A stretch of DNA of 64,000 nucleotides. Origin: Gnetum montanum (taxonomy: Eukaryota; Streptophyta; Gnetopsida; Gnetales; Gnetaceae). The position numbers and the translations under genes are program-made. Shown in pieces: positions 11,440 to 23,270 of this stretch; positions within the stretch are counted from its first letter, which is position 1, and every line of letters starts with the position of its first letter. The stretch lies in contig MNCI01027502.1 in assembly GCA_015680685.1 (NCBI GenBank), positions 476,086 through 540,085 on the forward strand, in the 5' to 3' direction. The notes beneath the pieces are model-generated. The model was not told the origin of the DNA. It searched no databases and saw nothing but the letters and a program-made list of their open reading frames with translations.

Positions 11440-12955
11440 TCTTTCATAAAATAGCTTCTAGATCCAAAGTAAAATCTCCACCTGCTATTAATCTTAATGA
11501 AAGTAATGACAAAGATTATAATGAAGAATATTGGAGTTCATTGATATAAAAAACAATCTTATATGCTCAAACTAATTTTTATTATTTTGATTTCACATTT
11601 ATTTTTCATTGAGATTAATAATTCATATGGAAAGACTTATAGGATAACAATGTCTTGCCACTAGAATGTTCAGCATCATCAATGCTTCAAGCAGTCCTCC
11701 TAAGATCAAATTTTGATCATGTACAAGAAGGATACCAAATTATCAAAAACATGACCACATCATATTAGCTAACAAAGGCTCAAGCAAGAAGGAATTCTAT
11801 TATGGTACAAAGATATGAGCAAGAGAAAGAATATGAGCCATATAAAGCTAAAAAGTCTTACTAAACTCACAAATCCAATTTTTAAACACTCATAATATGC
11901 ATTAAAGATCCTATAAAGAAAAAATTTACATTTAGCACTTGCAAAAATTCTTAGAAGACATAAGGCAAACTCTAGACTTAGGGAACATTTGAGATCAAAA
12001 ACCTCTAATAGATCTAGAAGGAATGAATCCAAGAGTCATAGAAGGAGAACCAGTTGACATCATTCTCCCACTCCCCCATCTTATTCATCACACTTATCAA
12101 TAGACTCTAATAAAAGAGAATGAAAAAAAAAGAGTTTACAACAGACATGAAAATAAAAGAAGAAGACATCTTGAGAAGGTGAAAGATGATGAGGAAGAAA
12201 GAGAAAGAAAAATTAAGCATGAGAGAAGAGAACATCATGAGCATTGAAGAGATCATCACTACAATAGAGAATACAAGCCCAAAAACTATGAAGAACCCCT
12301 ACTAGCTAGTCATAGTATGATTAATATAAAAAAGGCAATGTACATACCTACTAAGCATCTAACAGATAGTTGCATTAAGTGACTTAATATTTTGCATTAA
12401 GTGAATTAATATTAAGAAGGCTTTGAAGTTTGACTGAATAGTTGCATTATAACATTTTGAAGTTTGAAGGAGGCTATAATGCAAATTCACAAGATCATCC
12501 TCAAGCCTCCCATGATGCCTACAACCTACAAAACATTGAAAATGATTGGTAGAAATTAAAATTATTTTCTAGAATACTAATTAAGGAAGTAGATAGTTGG
12601 TATAGGTTCCTAGAGCTGGAAGCAATTAGCAAATGAAGTACCATGCTAGAACTCTTTAAAGCAAAATATCAAACTTATTCTAGTATGTCAAATTTAAGAA
12701 ACAAATCTAAGGATGGAAACAAAGGGCACATGAATTCATTAATGTAGTAATGAGAAGATACTATTCATTATTATATAGATGCCCAAGTCATAGATTTTCC
12801 CAAAGAAAACAACTATGACACATCATATATGGGTTAAGGAAAAAAAACTAGAAAGACCCTTGGAGAATATGTCCAAGGTAGACTATCAAAAATGACAGCT
12901 CATCATCAAATTCAAAGGTTAGAAGAGATGTGAAAAAGGGATTCAACTAAGGAAT
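11440..12955 (+). pseudogene. element D gag, N-terminal part
   Basis: Degenerate plus-strand gag aligning with element C gag: YAQTNFYYFDFTFIFH matches YIHPDEYILDFTFILH; DNNVLPLECSASSMLQAVL matches DNIVLPLDHLVPSMLLHAL; LTKAQARRN matches PTKAQHQRD. A charged Arg/Lys/Glu/His-rich stretch (about 12120-12290) follows, then a capsid-like part (LELFKAKYQTYSSMSNL, about 12648-12700). It stops at about 12955 where element G is inserted and resumes at 29561. There are many in-frame stops and several frameshifts, so it is not functional. Confidence 0.7.
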
Positions 12956-13838
12956 TGGTGTAGGAACACCTCTTCCAATTCATTTGCTCCATCCTACATG
13001 TATGTTTTGCTAGGTTTTGGGGTGTTTTGAGCTCATTTTGATGATTTTACATGGTTCTAGGATCTATGGGGACTTGTTTGAAGGTATCTAGAAACTCCAA
13101 ACCTAAAAACAAGCATCTTTGTGTTTAGCCTTGGTAGTTGATACATCTCACTAAAACCTGAGACGTCTTAAATGAGACATCTCCACTATGCATGAAACAT
13201 CTTGAGCCCAGATGAGATGCCCCATAAATTTAGTAGACATCTTAGTTGAGAATTAGGTTTTCATAGGAGACATCTTAGCAAGGTTAGAGATGACCCATAC
13301 AATTGGCAAAACTTATGAAAACAATTGTCCCAATTTGGAAAATATCCAAAGATATATAGAAATAGCTAGGGAGAAGGTGAGAAAACTTGGGAAACATCTA
13401 AAGATTCTTAATTTGAGTTGAGGAAATATTTCTAAGTTTCTTATCTTCTAGTTTCTTAAAAATATTGATGTAATTCACCATTGTTAGTGTTGAATGCCTA
13501 ACCCTAACCAAGAATAAGATAGAGAGCTCTTGAGGAAGGAGAGCTTGTACAAGTAAGTTAAATGAAAGGTAAGGAAAAACACTTGAGAGAGGTTAGAAGA
13601 ATATCTTATAAGTGTATTATCTTAAGCTTGGGCTCCAAGCTAAGTTATCAAGGATTAAGAGGAAATCTATCCTCTAAGATTCCTAGGAGAGTTGTGAGTT
13701 GATCTTGGCTCCTCATCTTTGATGTATTTCTCTATATTTTTAAGAGTTTTCTTAACATAAGAGATATTTTTCTTGATTTTATTGTGTTATTCTTATTTTC
13801 TAAGCTAGATCTACTTGGAAGTTGACATCCATACACCA
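12956..13838 (+). repeat. 5' LTR of element G
   Basis: 883 bp, from TGGTGTAGGAACACC to ATACACCA. It aligns with 15636-16049 plus 29132-29560. Between about 13140 and 13290 it has some seven copies of a GAGACATCT-like motif, similar to the motif in the copia LTR at 1725-1925. After the LTR, ATATTAAAGCAAAGG could be a decayed initiator-Met-tRNA primer site (compare TATCAGAGC), but this is weak. Confidence 0.8.
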
Positions 13839-13895
13839 ATATTAAAGCAAAGGTTTAGGGAAATCCACACATCCACAAGAGGTTGGAAGAAAGGT

Positions 13896-14720
13896 ATGGC
13901 TCCTAAGAAGAAGACCAATCAAGATCTTAGACAATAGATTCAAGAGCTTAAAGATTCCTTTAAGGCTTCTATATCTAGAATGCAAGAAGTTCTTCCCAAA
14001 ATAAGGACTTTCAAACACCATGACTTTAGAGAAACTTCAAGAAGAAGTGAAGAGAAGATTAAAGACAAGAATTATTTTGCATCATAGCAAGGATCAATAG
14101 GAAGACATGATCAAAGAACTAAATGGAGAGAAGGGACTATAACTCAAAGATATAAGCCAAGGTTTCCTTTTAATAATGAAAAAATCATGATGAATGATTT
14201 GTAAAGATTTTAAAAAATGCTTTTTAAGGGTTTGTCATATGGGTATTCCCATCTTTAAAGGTTTTGAAGGTACAAATGTCTTTCTTTATTAGCTTAGAAT
14301 TATGAATAAGTATTTTCTTATTAAGAAACTTTCTAATGAGACAAATATTCATGTTATTAGGAGCAAACTTGAAGGATTAGTAGCTAAATGTTGGGAGAAG
14401 ATATGTCTTAAATACCTTCAAGAACATGGAAGATCCATTGAGAGTTGGCAACTCATGGAATTCATGCTAAAGAAAAAATTTAAAAAAACATCCTTCTATC
14501 ATGAAGTCATTAAGAAGCTGAAATTTCTCAAACAAGGAGATCAAGAGGAAAAATATTTTTATGTTGAATATTGTAAAGCCTTGGAAATAGATGATGTTCA
14601 TTAGACTGAATATGAGCAAGCATCTAACTTCATTAGTGGATTAAAGATGCAATATCAGTAAAACTTAGTAGTCTATGAGCATAGTACTCTTGATGAAATC
14701 TATGATCTTACTCTCAAGGC
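13896..14720 (+). pseudogene. element G gag
   Basis: The ATG at 13896 opens MAPKKKTNQDLRQ, stop, IQELKDSFKASISRM, a coil-like N-terminus as in many gypsy gags. A longer open stretch (14302-14604, another frame) holds AKCWEKICLKYL, IESWQLMEFMLKKKF and KLKFLKQGDQEEKYFYVEY, matching the W...I..W..M...L...F and L.QG...V..Y pattern of the retrotransposon gag family. Frameshifts and stops separate the parts. Confidence 0.75.
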
Positions 14721-14882
14721 TGGAATGAAAATCATAAAATTTGGCCTAAAGAAGGAAAAATATCACAAGAAAAGGATGAGAAAGACACAACTCACAAGTC
14801 AAGAAAATCATCCAAAAATGATGTTGAAGATGAGTCAAAGAAGAAGGAAAGTTAGTCTACTTCTCCTAGGAAGGAAAGAAGA

Positions 14883-15635
14883 ATGGAATTATGGAAACAA
14901 TGGGAATGCACAAAGCCAAAGAAGAATTCCTTTAAGGGTAAGGAAATTCAAACTATGCAATATGATGAATCTAAATCTTCAAAGAAGGTATGTGAACATG
15001 AACCTTTGCACATCATTGACCAAAGTGAATTGAATAGCTATAGTTCTGTTGAACATGTTAGTGTTAATGAGGATGTTATGAGAAAGAGTTTATTTCTAAC
15101 TTATTATGATGTTAAGGTTCATTCATTAAGTGCGTTCATTAATGATGAAGCACATGAAAATGTGATTTCTACTACAGTAGTGAAGTCATTATGGTTAGAC
15201 ACATTTCCTCACCCTAATCCCTATAAAGTGCATGGGTTAATGAAAAATCATTAGAAGCAATTTAAGGAATAGTACCTTATTAATTATTCAATTGGATTTT
15301 TTCATGATCAAATTCTTTATCATGTATTACCTATTGATTTTTCAGATCTCATATTTGGTAGACCTTGGAATTATGATAATAAGGGTATCTTTGATGGTGA
15401 AAATAATAGTAAAACTATAAGACAAGACAATCATAAGTTTATATTATTGTTCTCTATTATTGACAATGAGATTGGTAATTTGAATTCTTCATTGATTCTT
15501 TCTAGTTATAAGGATATTATAAGGGTGAATGTTATTTGTGATGATGAAATTTTCTTTGATACTAAAGAGAAAGCATTTGATATAGATGCTATTACTAATT
15601 ATATGGAGTCTCGTATATATGAGAAAATTTTTTGA
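14883..15635 (+). pseudogene. element G gag tail and aspartic protease remnant
   Basis: The protease part reads FINDEAHENVISTTVVKSL, then FPHPNPYKVHGL and, after a stop, LIFGRPWNYDNKGIFDG and DNHKFILL. These match the gypsy pattern IIDGGSxENVxSxxxVxKL, HPxPYKLxWL and xxGRPWxxD. At the catalytic site D-G-G reads N-D-E, three G-to-A changes, so catalysis would be lost. The remnant ends about where the truncated 3' LTR begins (15636), with no RT between. Confidence 0.75.
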
Positions 15636-16049
15636 GGTGTTTTGGATTCATTTTCATTAGTTTAGAGTGTTTTGGGATTTATGGGAACTTATATGGAAGC
15701 ATTTAGAGATTCCAAACCTTAGAAAAAGCATTTTTTGTTTAGTCTTGTAAGTGAAACATCTTACTAGAACCTAAGACATCTCAAATGAAACATCTCTACT
15801 GTACATGATACATCTTGAGCCTAGATGATATCTCCTAGAAAATTAGCAAACATTTTGGCTCAAAGTTTGGTTTTTGTAGAGGATGTCTTGGCAAGGTCAT
15901 TGATGACTCATACAACCAAGAAAACTTTTGAAAACAACACTTAAAATTTAGGAAATAGCCAAAGAAATATGGAACTGGTTAAGGATAAGGTGAAAAGACT
16001 TAGAAAACATCTTTAAAACCTCAAGTTAAGTTGACGAAAGGTTTCTAAG
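15636..16049 (+). repeat. 3' LTR of element G, left piece
   Basis: It aligns with 13021-13440 of the 5' LTR (GGTGTTTTG..., then the GAAACATCT motif cluster near 15760-15890). The first 65 bp or so of the LTR and the polypurine tract are missing, so the junction with the protease remnant is a deletion. It ends at the insertion point of element A, with target-site copy CTAAG at 16045-16049. Confidence 0.8.
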
Positions 16050-16927
16050 TGATGAGCAGCAAGTATACCCTATGCCCAACCATATGAATCATAAGTGTGT
16101 ACTAGCAATCTAGTTGAATTTTGTGGACTTAGTTTCTAAGTTTTCCTATAGTTAAAGACTATGAACCAAAGGCTCATGTAATCATTATCTTCCAAACTCA
16201 TACTTCTATAGGCTTGGAGTATGGTTAAGTGTGAGTTAATTTATATACTATTTGTTTTTATTTATATTTTTATGCTATTTATCCTAAGTTCTATGGAGGA
16301 AGATGAATATTTAATGATTAACTATTTTAACTACCTAACTTGTATAAACTAATTATCTTAACAGAAGTAGTCATACCCACTTGGTGTACACATCCAAACT
16401 CATATTAACTCTACTAGGTTACCAAGTGATGATTACTGGGTGTAGCAAATGATCACTACTAGGATTAAAAAGCATTATACTTTATGCTCAAAGTAGTCAT
16501 AATTATGTATTCATGAGTAATTAAGTTAATTATTATAACATGCAATGTAAAATGTATTTAAAGTAAAGTGTTGGTTAAGAAAAATTAAGCTAATCCAACT
16601 GCTACAATGAATGTTAGAAATCTCAAATTTATTGTCATTCACGCCAATGCGTTCAGGTACATGGTGCTTAAATAAGGTTCCATACAATCACTTTCACTCA
16701 CATTGTGGAAACTTAGAGGAAAATATTCTCTAACTCTAGAAAAGATAAACTACAAGGGCTTCACTATGCTATTAACAGAAGATTCCATAAATGTAGTCCT
16801 TGTGTGCATTTATATAGGTTTCACCACATCATCATCAATGCATTTTACCATGCATCAATAAGGATACATTATTGGGGTTGTCTTGATGCATGCTCATCAA
16901 CGGAGCTAGTCAAATGATGCTTCATCA
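16050..16927 (-). repeat. 3' LTR of element A
   Basis: 878 bp; on the plus strand TGATGAGCAGC to GCTTCATCA. In element sense it is preceded by the polypurine tract CAGGGGAGTA (16937-16928). A TATA-like CCTATATAAATG reads on the minus strand at about 16818-16807, and a motif ACCATGCATCAATAAGG (plus-strand reading from 16847) lies just upstream of it in element sense, within U3. Confidence 0.9.
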
Positions 16928-17166
16928 TACTCCCCTGAATGACTAAAAATTTGTTCTCAAGTGAACAAAAGTAGGGTCAAGCTTTTTACAAAAATTGGAA
17001 AAGTATGGAATTTATTCACTTAAAAATAGAAGATTGCCTAACTAACTAAACGACTCTAAGAGCTAGACTATATGGAATCAAAAAATTAATGTCCATGACA
17101 ATAAAATTGAACACTTTTAAAAAAAATTTAGCATCCTCCCTTGAGTTACCAAAGATACGACAAATT

Positions 17167-20013
17167 TCAAATAGTGCCTAGAGGTGGAAGCTCTTGTGGC
17201 ACTAAAGGACCTTTACCATGTTTTGGTGCTTGTGGTGGTGGAGGTGGCTAATGCTATCCTACTCCTACTACTGCTAATGGTGAAAGCCTAAAATCATTTA
17301 GTAAATCCTTCATCTTTTCTTCCTAGTCATAGGGGTCATATGCAATCCACATGGCTTCACCGATGTTGGTTGGTGTAGGTAAATCCCATAGGCATGGCAT
17401 TGCAAGGAACATCTCCTTTGTGTTGACAAACCATGCTATGAATTATTTTATTTGATCTCGAATGTCTTCACTAAGTTTTGTAGCTCCTAAAATTCATTCA
17501 TTTGTCTAGCTAGGTTCTCAGTGGTAAATTGCTAGTCAACAAATTTGCTTCTAAGAACTTCAAGCTCTACATTGAGTATCTCCAATTGCTACTTGTTGTC
17601 CTTGTGATGCTTGAATTTCACCTCGTATAAGAGGTTGAAATTGGCCACCTGCTTTTCCAACATGGCCCTCAACCTCCTTACTATTAGCATTGCCATTTTT
17701 ACATAATAGAGGTTGCCAAGCTCCATGTACTCCATCATCTCCTTGATTGGCAACTCTTTCAAGCAGACTTCTATCTTGTTGTATGTGTTTAATCCATTAA
17801 AGATCAACCACCATACATAGCCTCTTTGTTGGAGTTGCTGGAAGGCCTCATTCATCTTTACCTTGGCCAATTGGATTTCTTTTTCATTGACTTCCTTAAG
17901 GAGCCCAACCTCATCCTTGTAATGATTTTTAATCCATTTAGGTTTTAAGGACTTATTTTTCTAGGTAGCTACTTTGATGATCATCTTCTGATAAAGCACT
18001 CAAACTTCCTCCATTGAGATATTTTTTTTCTCCCCTACCAACCTCCTTAGATTAAGGTTCACCTTGACTAGCTACTCTTACTACTATCAAATAAATTCAA
18101 TCATCTAATCTTTTTGTTATTCAACATTACATAAACAGTGGATATCCTTGGTAAGAACCAAGTTCTCATTGTGGATTTGCAACAAATCACTCTTAGTGTT
18201 GAATATAATGGATTTCAATAGGGATGAATTAAATATAATAGCCTTTTTCATATTTTTAACCTCTCTGATTCTTTGCTAAATTTGTTAGAAGGATTCATCC
18301 TGTGTAAGGCCTAGGTTGAGAATGATGATGTTCGAGAGACAAGCTTGTAACTCTACAACTTTGGTAGCTAACCATTGGTTTTTAGTGGTAGCTTCCTATA
18401 GTTGGATATTGGCAATAAGAAGTTTTCCATTTTTCTTTAATAGTTATAAATGGATTGTAGTAATTTCATCTAGAAGTTCAAAGATCTTTGGAAGTGGTCA
18501 TCCAATTTCCACAAGTCTTTCCAATACTTCCTCATGTTCATCTATTCTCAACCAATCACTTCCCACTCTTATGGATGTTTAAACATCTACCATTATGGAA
18601 ATATCTAGGATAGATCTCATAGGATCATTAAGGGCTTTTGCTATCCTATTAGACACCATGTCCACTGCTATCTCTTATCCTTGATTCTACATCACCAAGA
18701 TAGTCACTCCCTCACCTTCCTCCAATTACATCAAGAAAGTTACCATGTTCCCAAAAATTTAAGGGAAATCTTATCCAATGATGAACATAGTAGCTCCCTA
18801 GATGCTAGGATTCATTCATATGGATGTCTATGTTCACTATGTTGAGAGCAATGAGGTATTTTCCTTCAACCAACTAATGGTTCTAGTGATCTCATTGAGA
18901 TGGTTCAATGTTGGACCATAAACTGATGACTCACCACCACCTACTAAACCATTTTTCTATTGCAGTTGTTGCTCATGGAGTTTTTAGAGCCTTTATATAG
19001 TTTCAAGTGATTTTGATATGGTTTTTCCCATAGGTGGTGGTGATGGCCTCTCCTCTTCCTATAGTTTTTTGATTACCTTATCGTTCATCATCTCATGCCA
19101 AGATATAGTAGAAGTATGGTGGATTGTATCATTGGCATAGCAACTTTGTCTTCCCTCTTATAGAGTCTTCTAATAAGGCATGGAAAGGGAAGTCTCTTTC
19201 TTCCTTTTTATTTTCCTTGAACTACTTCTCTATCTCCAAATAGATGAGTTGTGGAAGGTTATCTAGGAATTTACTACTTAGACTAGTGCATGCATGGGTG
19301 GAGAAGGCTATGACCTTACTTGGTCTCACCATGGGGTTTAGTTAATAAGCTGAAATTTTGAATTAAACATGCTCTACCTTAGTGAATGCACCATATTTCT
19401 TGTGGTCCACCTCATAGCAATGTTGGATCCATTCTTTCTTAACTTCTAGGTGCATTTGAGCTAATATTTCTACTAGATTTTCCCCAATATCAAGTAAACT
19501 AAGGACCTCTATAATGGTCTTAATCGAGTAATAGATTATGATGTCATTGCTTTTAACTAATGTGTCTCCCTATTGATTATTCCAAAATAGGTAGGTCTTC
19601 CATGTGTATCATTCTCCACTGAAGGAGAGAATGAACAACATGGGAGACCCTTACAGTTGTTTGTAGACTTCCTCAAGTGCTAACTCTAGGAAGGATCCAA
19701 AGTTTAGTTCTTAAAGAATCAAACTCTAAACCTCCTTGGCTTGGGTCGTTTCTTTGTAGGACTCTATTAGTATGACCTCTATGTTAGGTCCTGGCCTTGA
19801 AGCCTCATCTTGCCTTAACTAGCCAATTTTAGTAGTGGGAATCTGCTAAAAATATTCTACTTCAGGATCCTCCTAAAGGGGTCTCATTGCATGGATTTCT
19901 TTGGCCTCTTGTTCTTAGGACTGTTGTTGTTATTTTTGGTCCCTTCCTCTATGTGGCCACTTCTCCCTTGATTGAGAAGCTCCTTTCACTACTGCTCCCC
20001 TCTTTGGTGTCAT
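17167..20013 (-). pseudogene. accessory ORF (aORF) of element A, decayed
   Basis: Family not recognised. The minus-strand ATG at 20013 gives MTPKRGAVVKGASQSREK; the stop at 17169-17167 follows a Pro-rich tail (GKGPLVPQELPPLGTI). The span is exactly 949 codons with several stops. The N-terminal third shares PNIEVILIE, LNFGSFLELALEE, WKTYLFWNN and KKYGAFTKVEHV with element E. The middle and C-terminal parts are coiled-coil-rich; 17870-17589 is an open stretch of 93 codons with heptad-like spacing. I see no hydrophobic stretch convincing enough to call a membrane segment, so an env-like role is not supported. It lies after pol, in sense, followed by the polypurine tract. Confidence 0.6.
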
Positions 20014-20434
20014 CTACAACTACAAACATAACCATGGATTAATTTTTTAATGTAAAACCCTTAGTTTCTTTTTAATAGCTTTCTTATTGGGTTAGATTAC
20101 ACTTAGATTGTTTTGTGATGTTGGTAGGTTCATTATTCTATTTTTAGACTACCAGAGTTAGTTTGTGAGGTTTAACTCAGTTTGGACTAGGATTGGAATT
20201 TTATTTTAATGGTTGAACCTTGGGGATTTAGAATAACTTCAAAAAATTTTTATCATAAACCAAATATTTATGACCCCCATGACATAAACTTACCTCTGGT
20301 AGCTAGGAAATTGAAGAACAAGGTGAATTAAGTGAGTGTTTTGTCATTTATGGTGCTTGGAAGGTCACCGAGATCTAAAAATGGTCAAAAATATTCTTTC
20401 ATTTGGAAGAAAATGATAAAAAATTGCTAAGTGT

Positions 20435-20520
20435 CACACATATTTATATTATTTTGACCATGCATCGATAAGGATGCATCAACACATCTAGCTCTGTTGA
20501 TGGGGATGCATCGATGCAAC
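20435..20520 (-). promoter_or_regulatory. possible internal U3-like promoter, copy A
   Basis: On the plus strand, ACCATGCATCGATAAGG at 20457 differs at only two of about 22 positions from the U3 motif at 16847-16869, and GGGGATGCATCGATGC follows. In element sense a TATA-like AATATAAATATG comes just after (about 20451-20440), the same order as in the LTR. The aORF ATG is about 440 bp further on. Motif and TATA-like box are seen; promoter function is inference. Confidence 0.4.
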
Positions 20521-20783
20521 TATTTTGAACAATTTTTTCCAATGAAAAACTAAGTATTTTGGAAGAATTTTAGGATGAAACGAGAGTCCAATGAAAGCCA
20601 AAAAATCCTAGAAAAATTATTAAACATGGAAGAAGGTATGAGATTTTCTTGAAAAAAGGAAATTTGAAGAAAAAACTAATAGACCGAGGTGTTGCAAAAC
20701 TACATGTTTATGTGATTTCATCATGGAATTGATCATAAAATGACTAAAGGATAAGAGTTTTAACTAAACATGACCAAGGATTA

Positions 20784-20830
20784 TGAAAGTGGATTCTCCC
20801 CAAATCAGGCTCATGCCATTAATGCCCTTG
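20784..20830 (-). promoter_or_regulatory. conserved post-pol noncoding block, copy A
   Basis: Minus-strand reading GGGCATTAATGGCATGAGCC followed by TGATTTGGGGAGAATCCAC. It corresponds to the blocks in B, C, D and E. The TATA-like CATAAAAGGC of B and C is changed to CATTAATGGC here. Confidence 0.5.
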
Positions 20831-21940
20831 CATGCCCGCATACTAAGGAGTTCATAGGCACTAATGATGATGAGTGATCACTGTTAGTTAAAAATAAAAT
20901 CCATGCAAGAAATCATCAAATGGTTATGACATACCAAAGTGGACATAGTAATTAACCATATTATGAGGTAGTAAGGTGGTCAATGACAAGAGCATAGGGA
21001 TGGAAGACAAAAATTGAAATGAAGCCTCACATCTTGGTTACATGAAGTCCTTGTGACATGTGTGATTAAGATGACTAGATTCTATCTCATCCTAAATTAG
21101 AAGTAAGTCCATCCACTTTCAGTGATTTCACATTATCATATTCAAACTATCCAACCCCCAAGAGTTCATGACCACTTCCAAAGATCGCCTATCACTCCAA
21201 GTAGGGAAGAATAGAGAAGCAGGAAGATAGGAAGGGCCTTAGTTAGAGGAGTGCCTTCAAGCTTGGGTAACATGTCTTTCCAGCCACATAACCAATGCTT
21301 ATAGCCCATTATTGGTTCTAAGGGGTGTTCTTTGAATTCCCATGTTGTTTTTTTTTTATGGAAACAACACCATGCAAAGACACGCTTCCTATTATTAGTT
21401 GATGGTAGGAGTGGTGAGAGATTAATGAGAATAGTCATAAAAATTGAAGAAGGCAATTGAGTATAGAAGGTAACAAATCTCATTGAAGCCACATCCTTGT
21501 CCATTCCACTTGGTCTATATCAAGTTTATTTAGTATCAAAGTCATGGATTTTTTATAAGTTGTAATTAAAAAATGACCTCATGCTTCTAAGATGAAAAAT
21601 CCCATAGAATTGAGTAGAATGGATGAATGATGTGGATTCGCTACCTGATACCATCAAAAAATTAATTCTCCATTAAATAATTTCATAATCTGAAAATAAA
21701 ATCTAGTCATTAAATAGTCAATTCAAACATTAAGTTTTGTTTTAAATGAACTTTTAGTATTAACATCTGTGGCAAAAATGCAAGATTCCTTGTGGCCAAA
21801 AATTAAGAAAACAACACATAAGGAAAAATAAACAAGGGAAAATATATAGAATAAGTTATAAAATATTCAAGGAAATTGAAAACATATAAAGAACAATGTA
21901 AAATAAAAAAGTGAAACAAATAAGTAGCCATCACATAATC

Positions 21941-23270
21941 TTAACATGGATGGCCATCTCCCCCATGACTAAGTTGGAAGGAGGAGATTCGAAAGAGAGA
22001 ATGTTCTTGGACATAAGTTGAGGTGTCCATGCTACTAGTTATCCTTGGTTTAAGAAAAAGTTTTACTTGTTGAACATTGACTAGTAACTGCTTGTATAGG
22101 CTAGAAGGATGGTAAATTGTCATGACCCTAGATGGAAAAGGGGCATGAATGATATAAGGTCCTTTCCATAGTGTCTAAAATTTTCTGTTGTCATACATGT
22201 ATGAGATTATAATCAAGAATATTATCTCCCAGTTGGAATTTAAATTTTCTTATCATTAAATCATCTTATTGGTAGGTGTGTGCCTTGTGCAGTTCATTTA
22301 TGGAAATGGCTACTAATTGATTTTTTTCTAGCACATTTAGTATCATTAACTATTCTCTTTTTTCTAGACATAAATTAAGGTCAAGTTTATAAGTCATTGA
22401 AAGTGTACAAAGCTCTACTTGGATTTGAAGAGTTGGTATTTTTCTATAAACTAACTCAAAAGGAGAATAACCAATAAGAAGTTTCCAAGTTAATTGTTAA
22501 GCCCATAGATCAGCACTAAGTTTTGTACTCCAATCTTTTCTATATTTTCTAATATAATGGGTTAGCATTCTAGTTATTTTCCTATTGGTGACTTCTGCTT
22601 AACTATTAGCTTGGGGATGGTATGAAGTTAGTTTATATTCCATACCTAACCTTGCAATAGTTTTGAAAATTTGTACCTATAAAATATGTTCCTTTGTTAG
22701 AAATAAATACACTTGGCATACCAAACCTATTTACCACATTCTATTGTACAAACCATGTTTTCATAGAGGATGAATAGTCAATGACAATGATAACTTCAGC
22801 CCATATTATGTAGTAGTCAATTACTACAATGATGTACACCTTTCCATTGGACATGGGATTGATGAGCCTCATGAAGTCAATGCCTTAAAGATCAAAAGGC
22901 TCTAGTGGTTGAATCCACTATTGGAATCCTTCCATTTGTATAGTCATCCCTCCATCTTGTTGGAAACATTCACATGAATAGAAGAACTAATGACTATTCC
23001 TAAAAATGATTGGCTAGTAATATCCTACCATGATGATTTTAATGGTCATTCTTCTCCTAATATAATGATCCCTACAAGGGTCCCCATGAGCATCTTGGAG
23101 AATTCAAAGTTAATCATTATTGGGTACACATGACCATACCAAGCCATCATTATAAACCTTGTAAAGATTACCCCTAATTTTCATATAGTGTTTAGCCTAG
23201 TGAAGAAACTATTGTTTCTTCCTAGTATCCCATTCTTGTGGAAGATCCTAAGTGAGTAGATAGGAGAGGA
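21941..23270 (-). pseudogene. element A integrase
   Basis: In element sense: a zinc-binding region ending CECFQQDGG (about 22985-22950), the catalytic core with DFMRLINPMSNGKVYIIV (first Asp) and FGMPSVFISNKGTYF near 22740-22690, and a C-terminal part ending MTIYHPSSL...LLVNVQQ and ISSFQLSHGGDGHPC, stop at 21941. That C-terminus is almost the same as in element C, so it marks the true pol end. The second catalytic residue, normally Asp in (I/V)SDxGTHF, is Asn (AAC). Stops and frameshifts break it elsewhere. Confidence 0.8.

Noticed and set aside
17589-17870. Stand-alone coiled-coil gene
   Set aside because: It is the least damaged part of the element A aORF and lies collinear with it.
16928-21940. 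Env-like gene in element A
   Set aside because: Position would fit Athila env-like ORFs, but I see no signal peptide, no transmembrane segment and mostly coiled coil.
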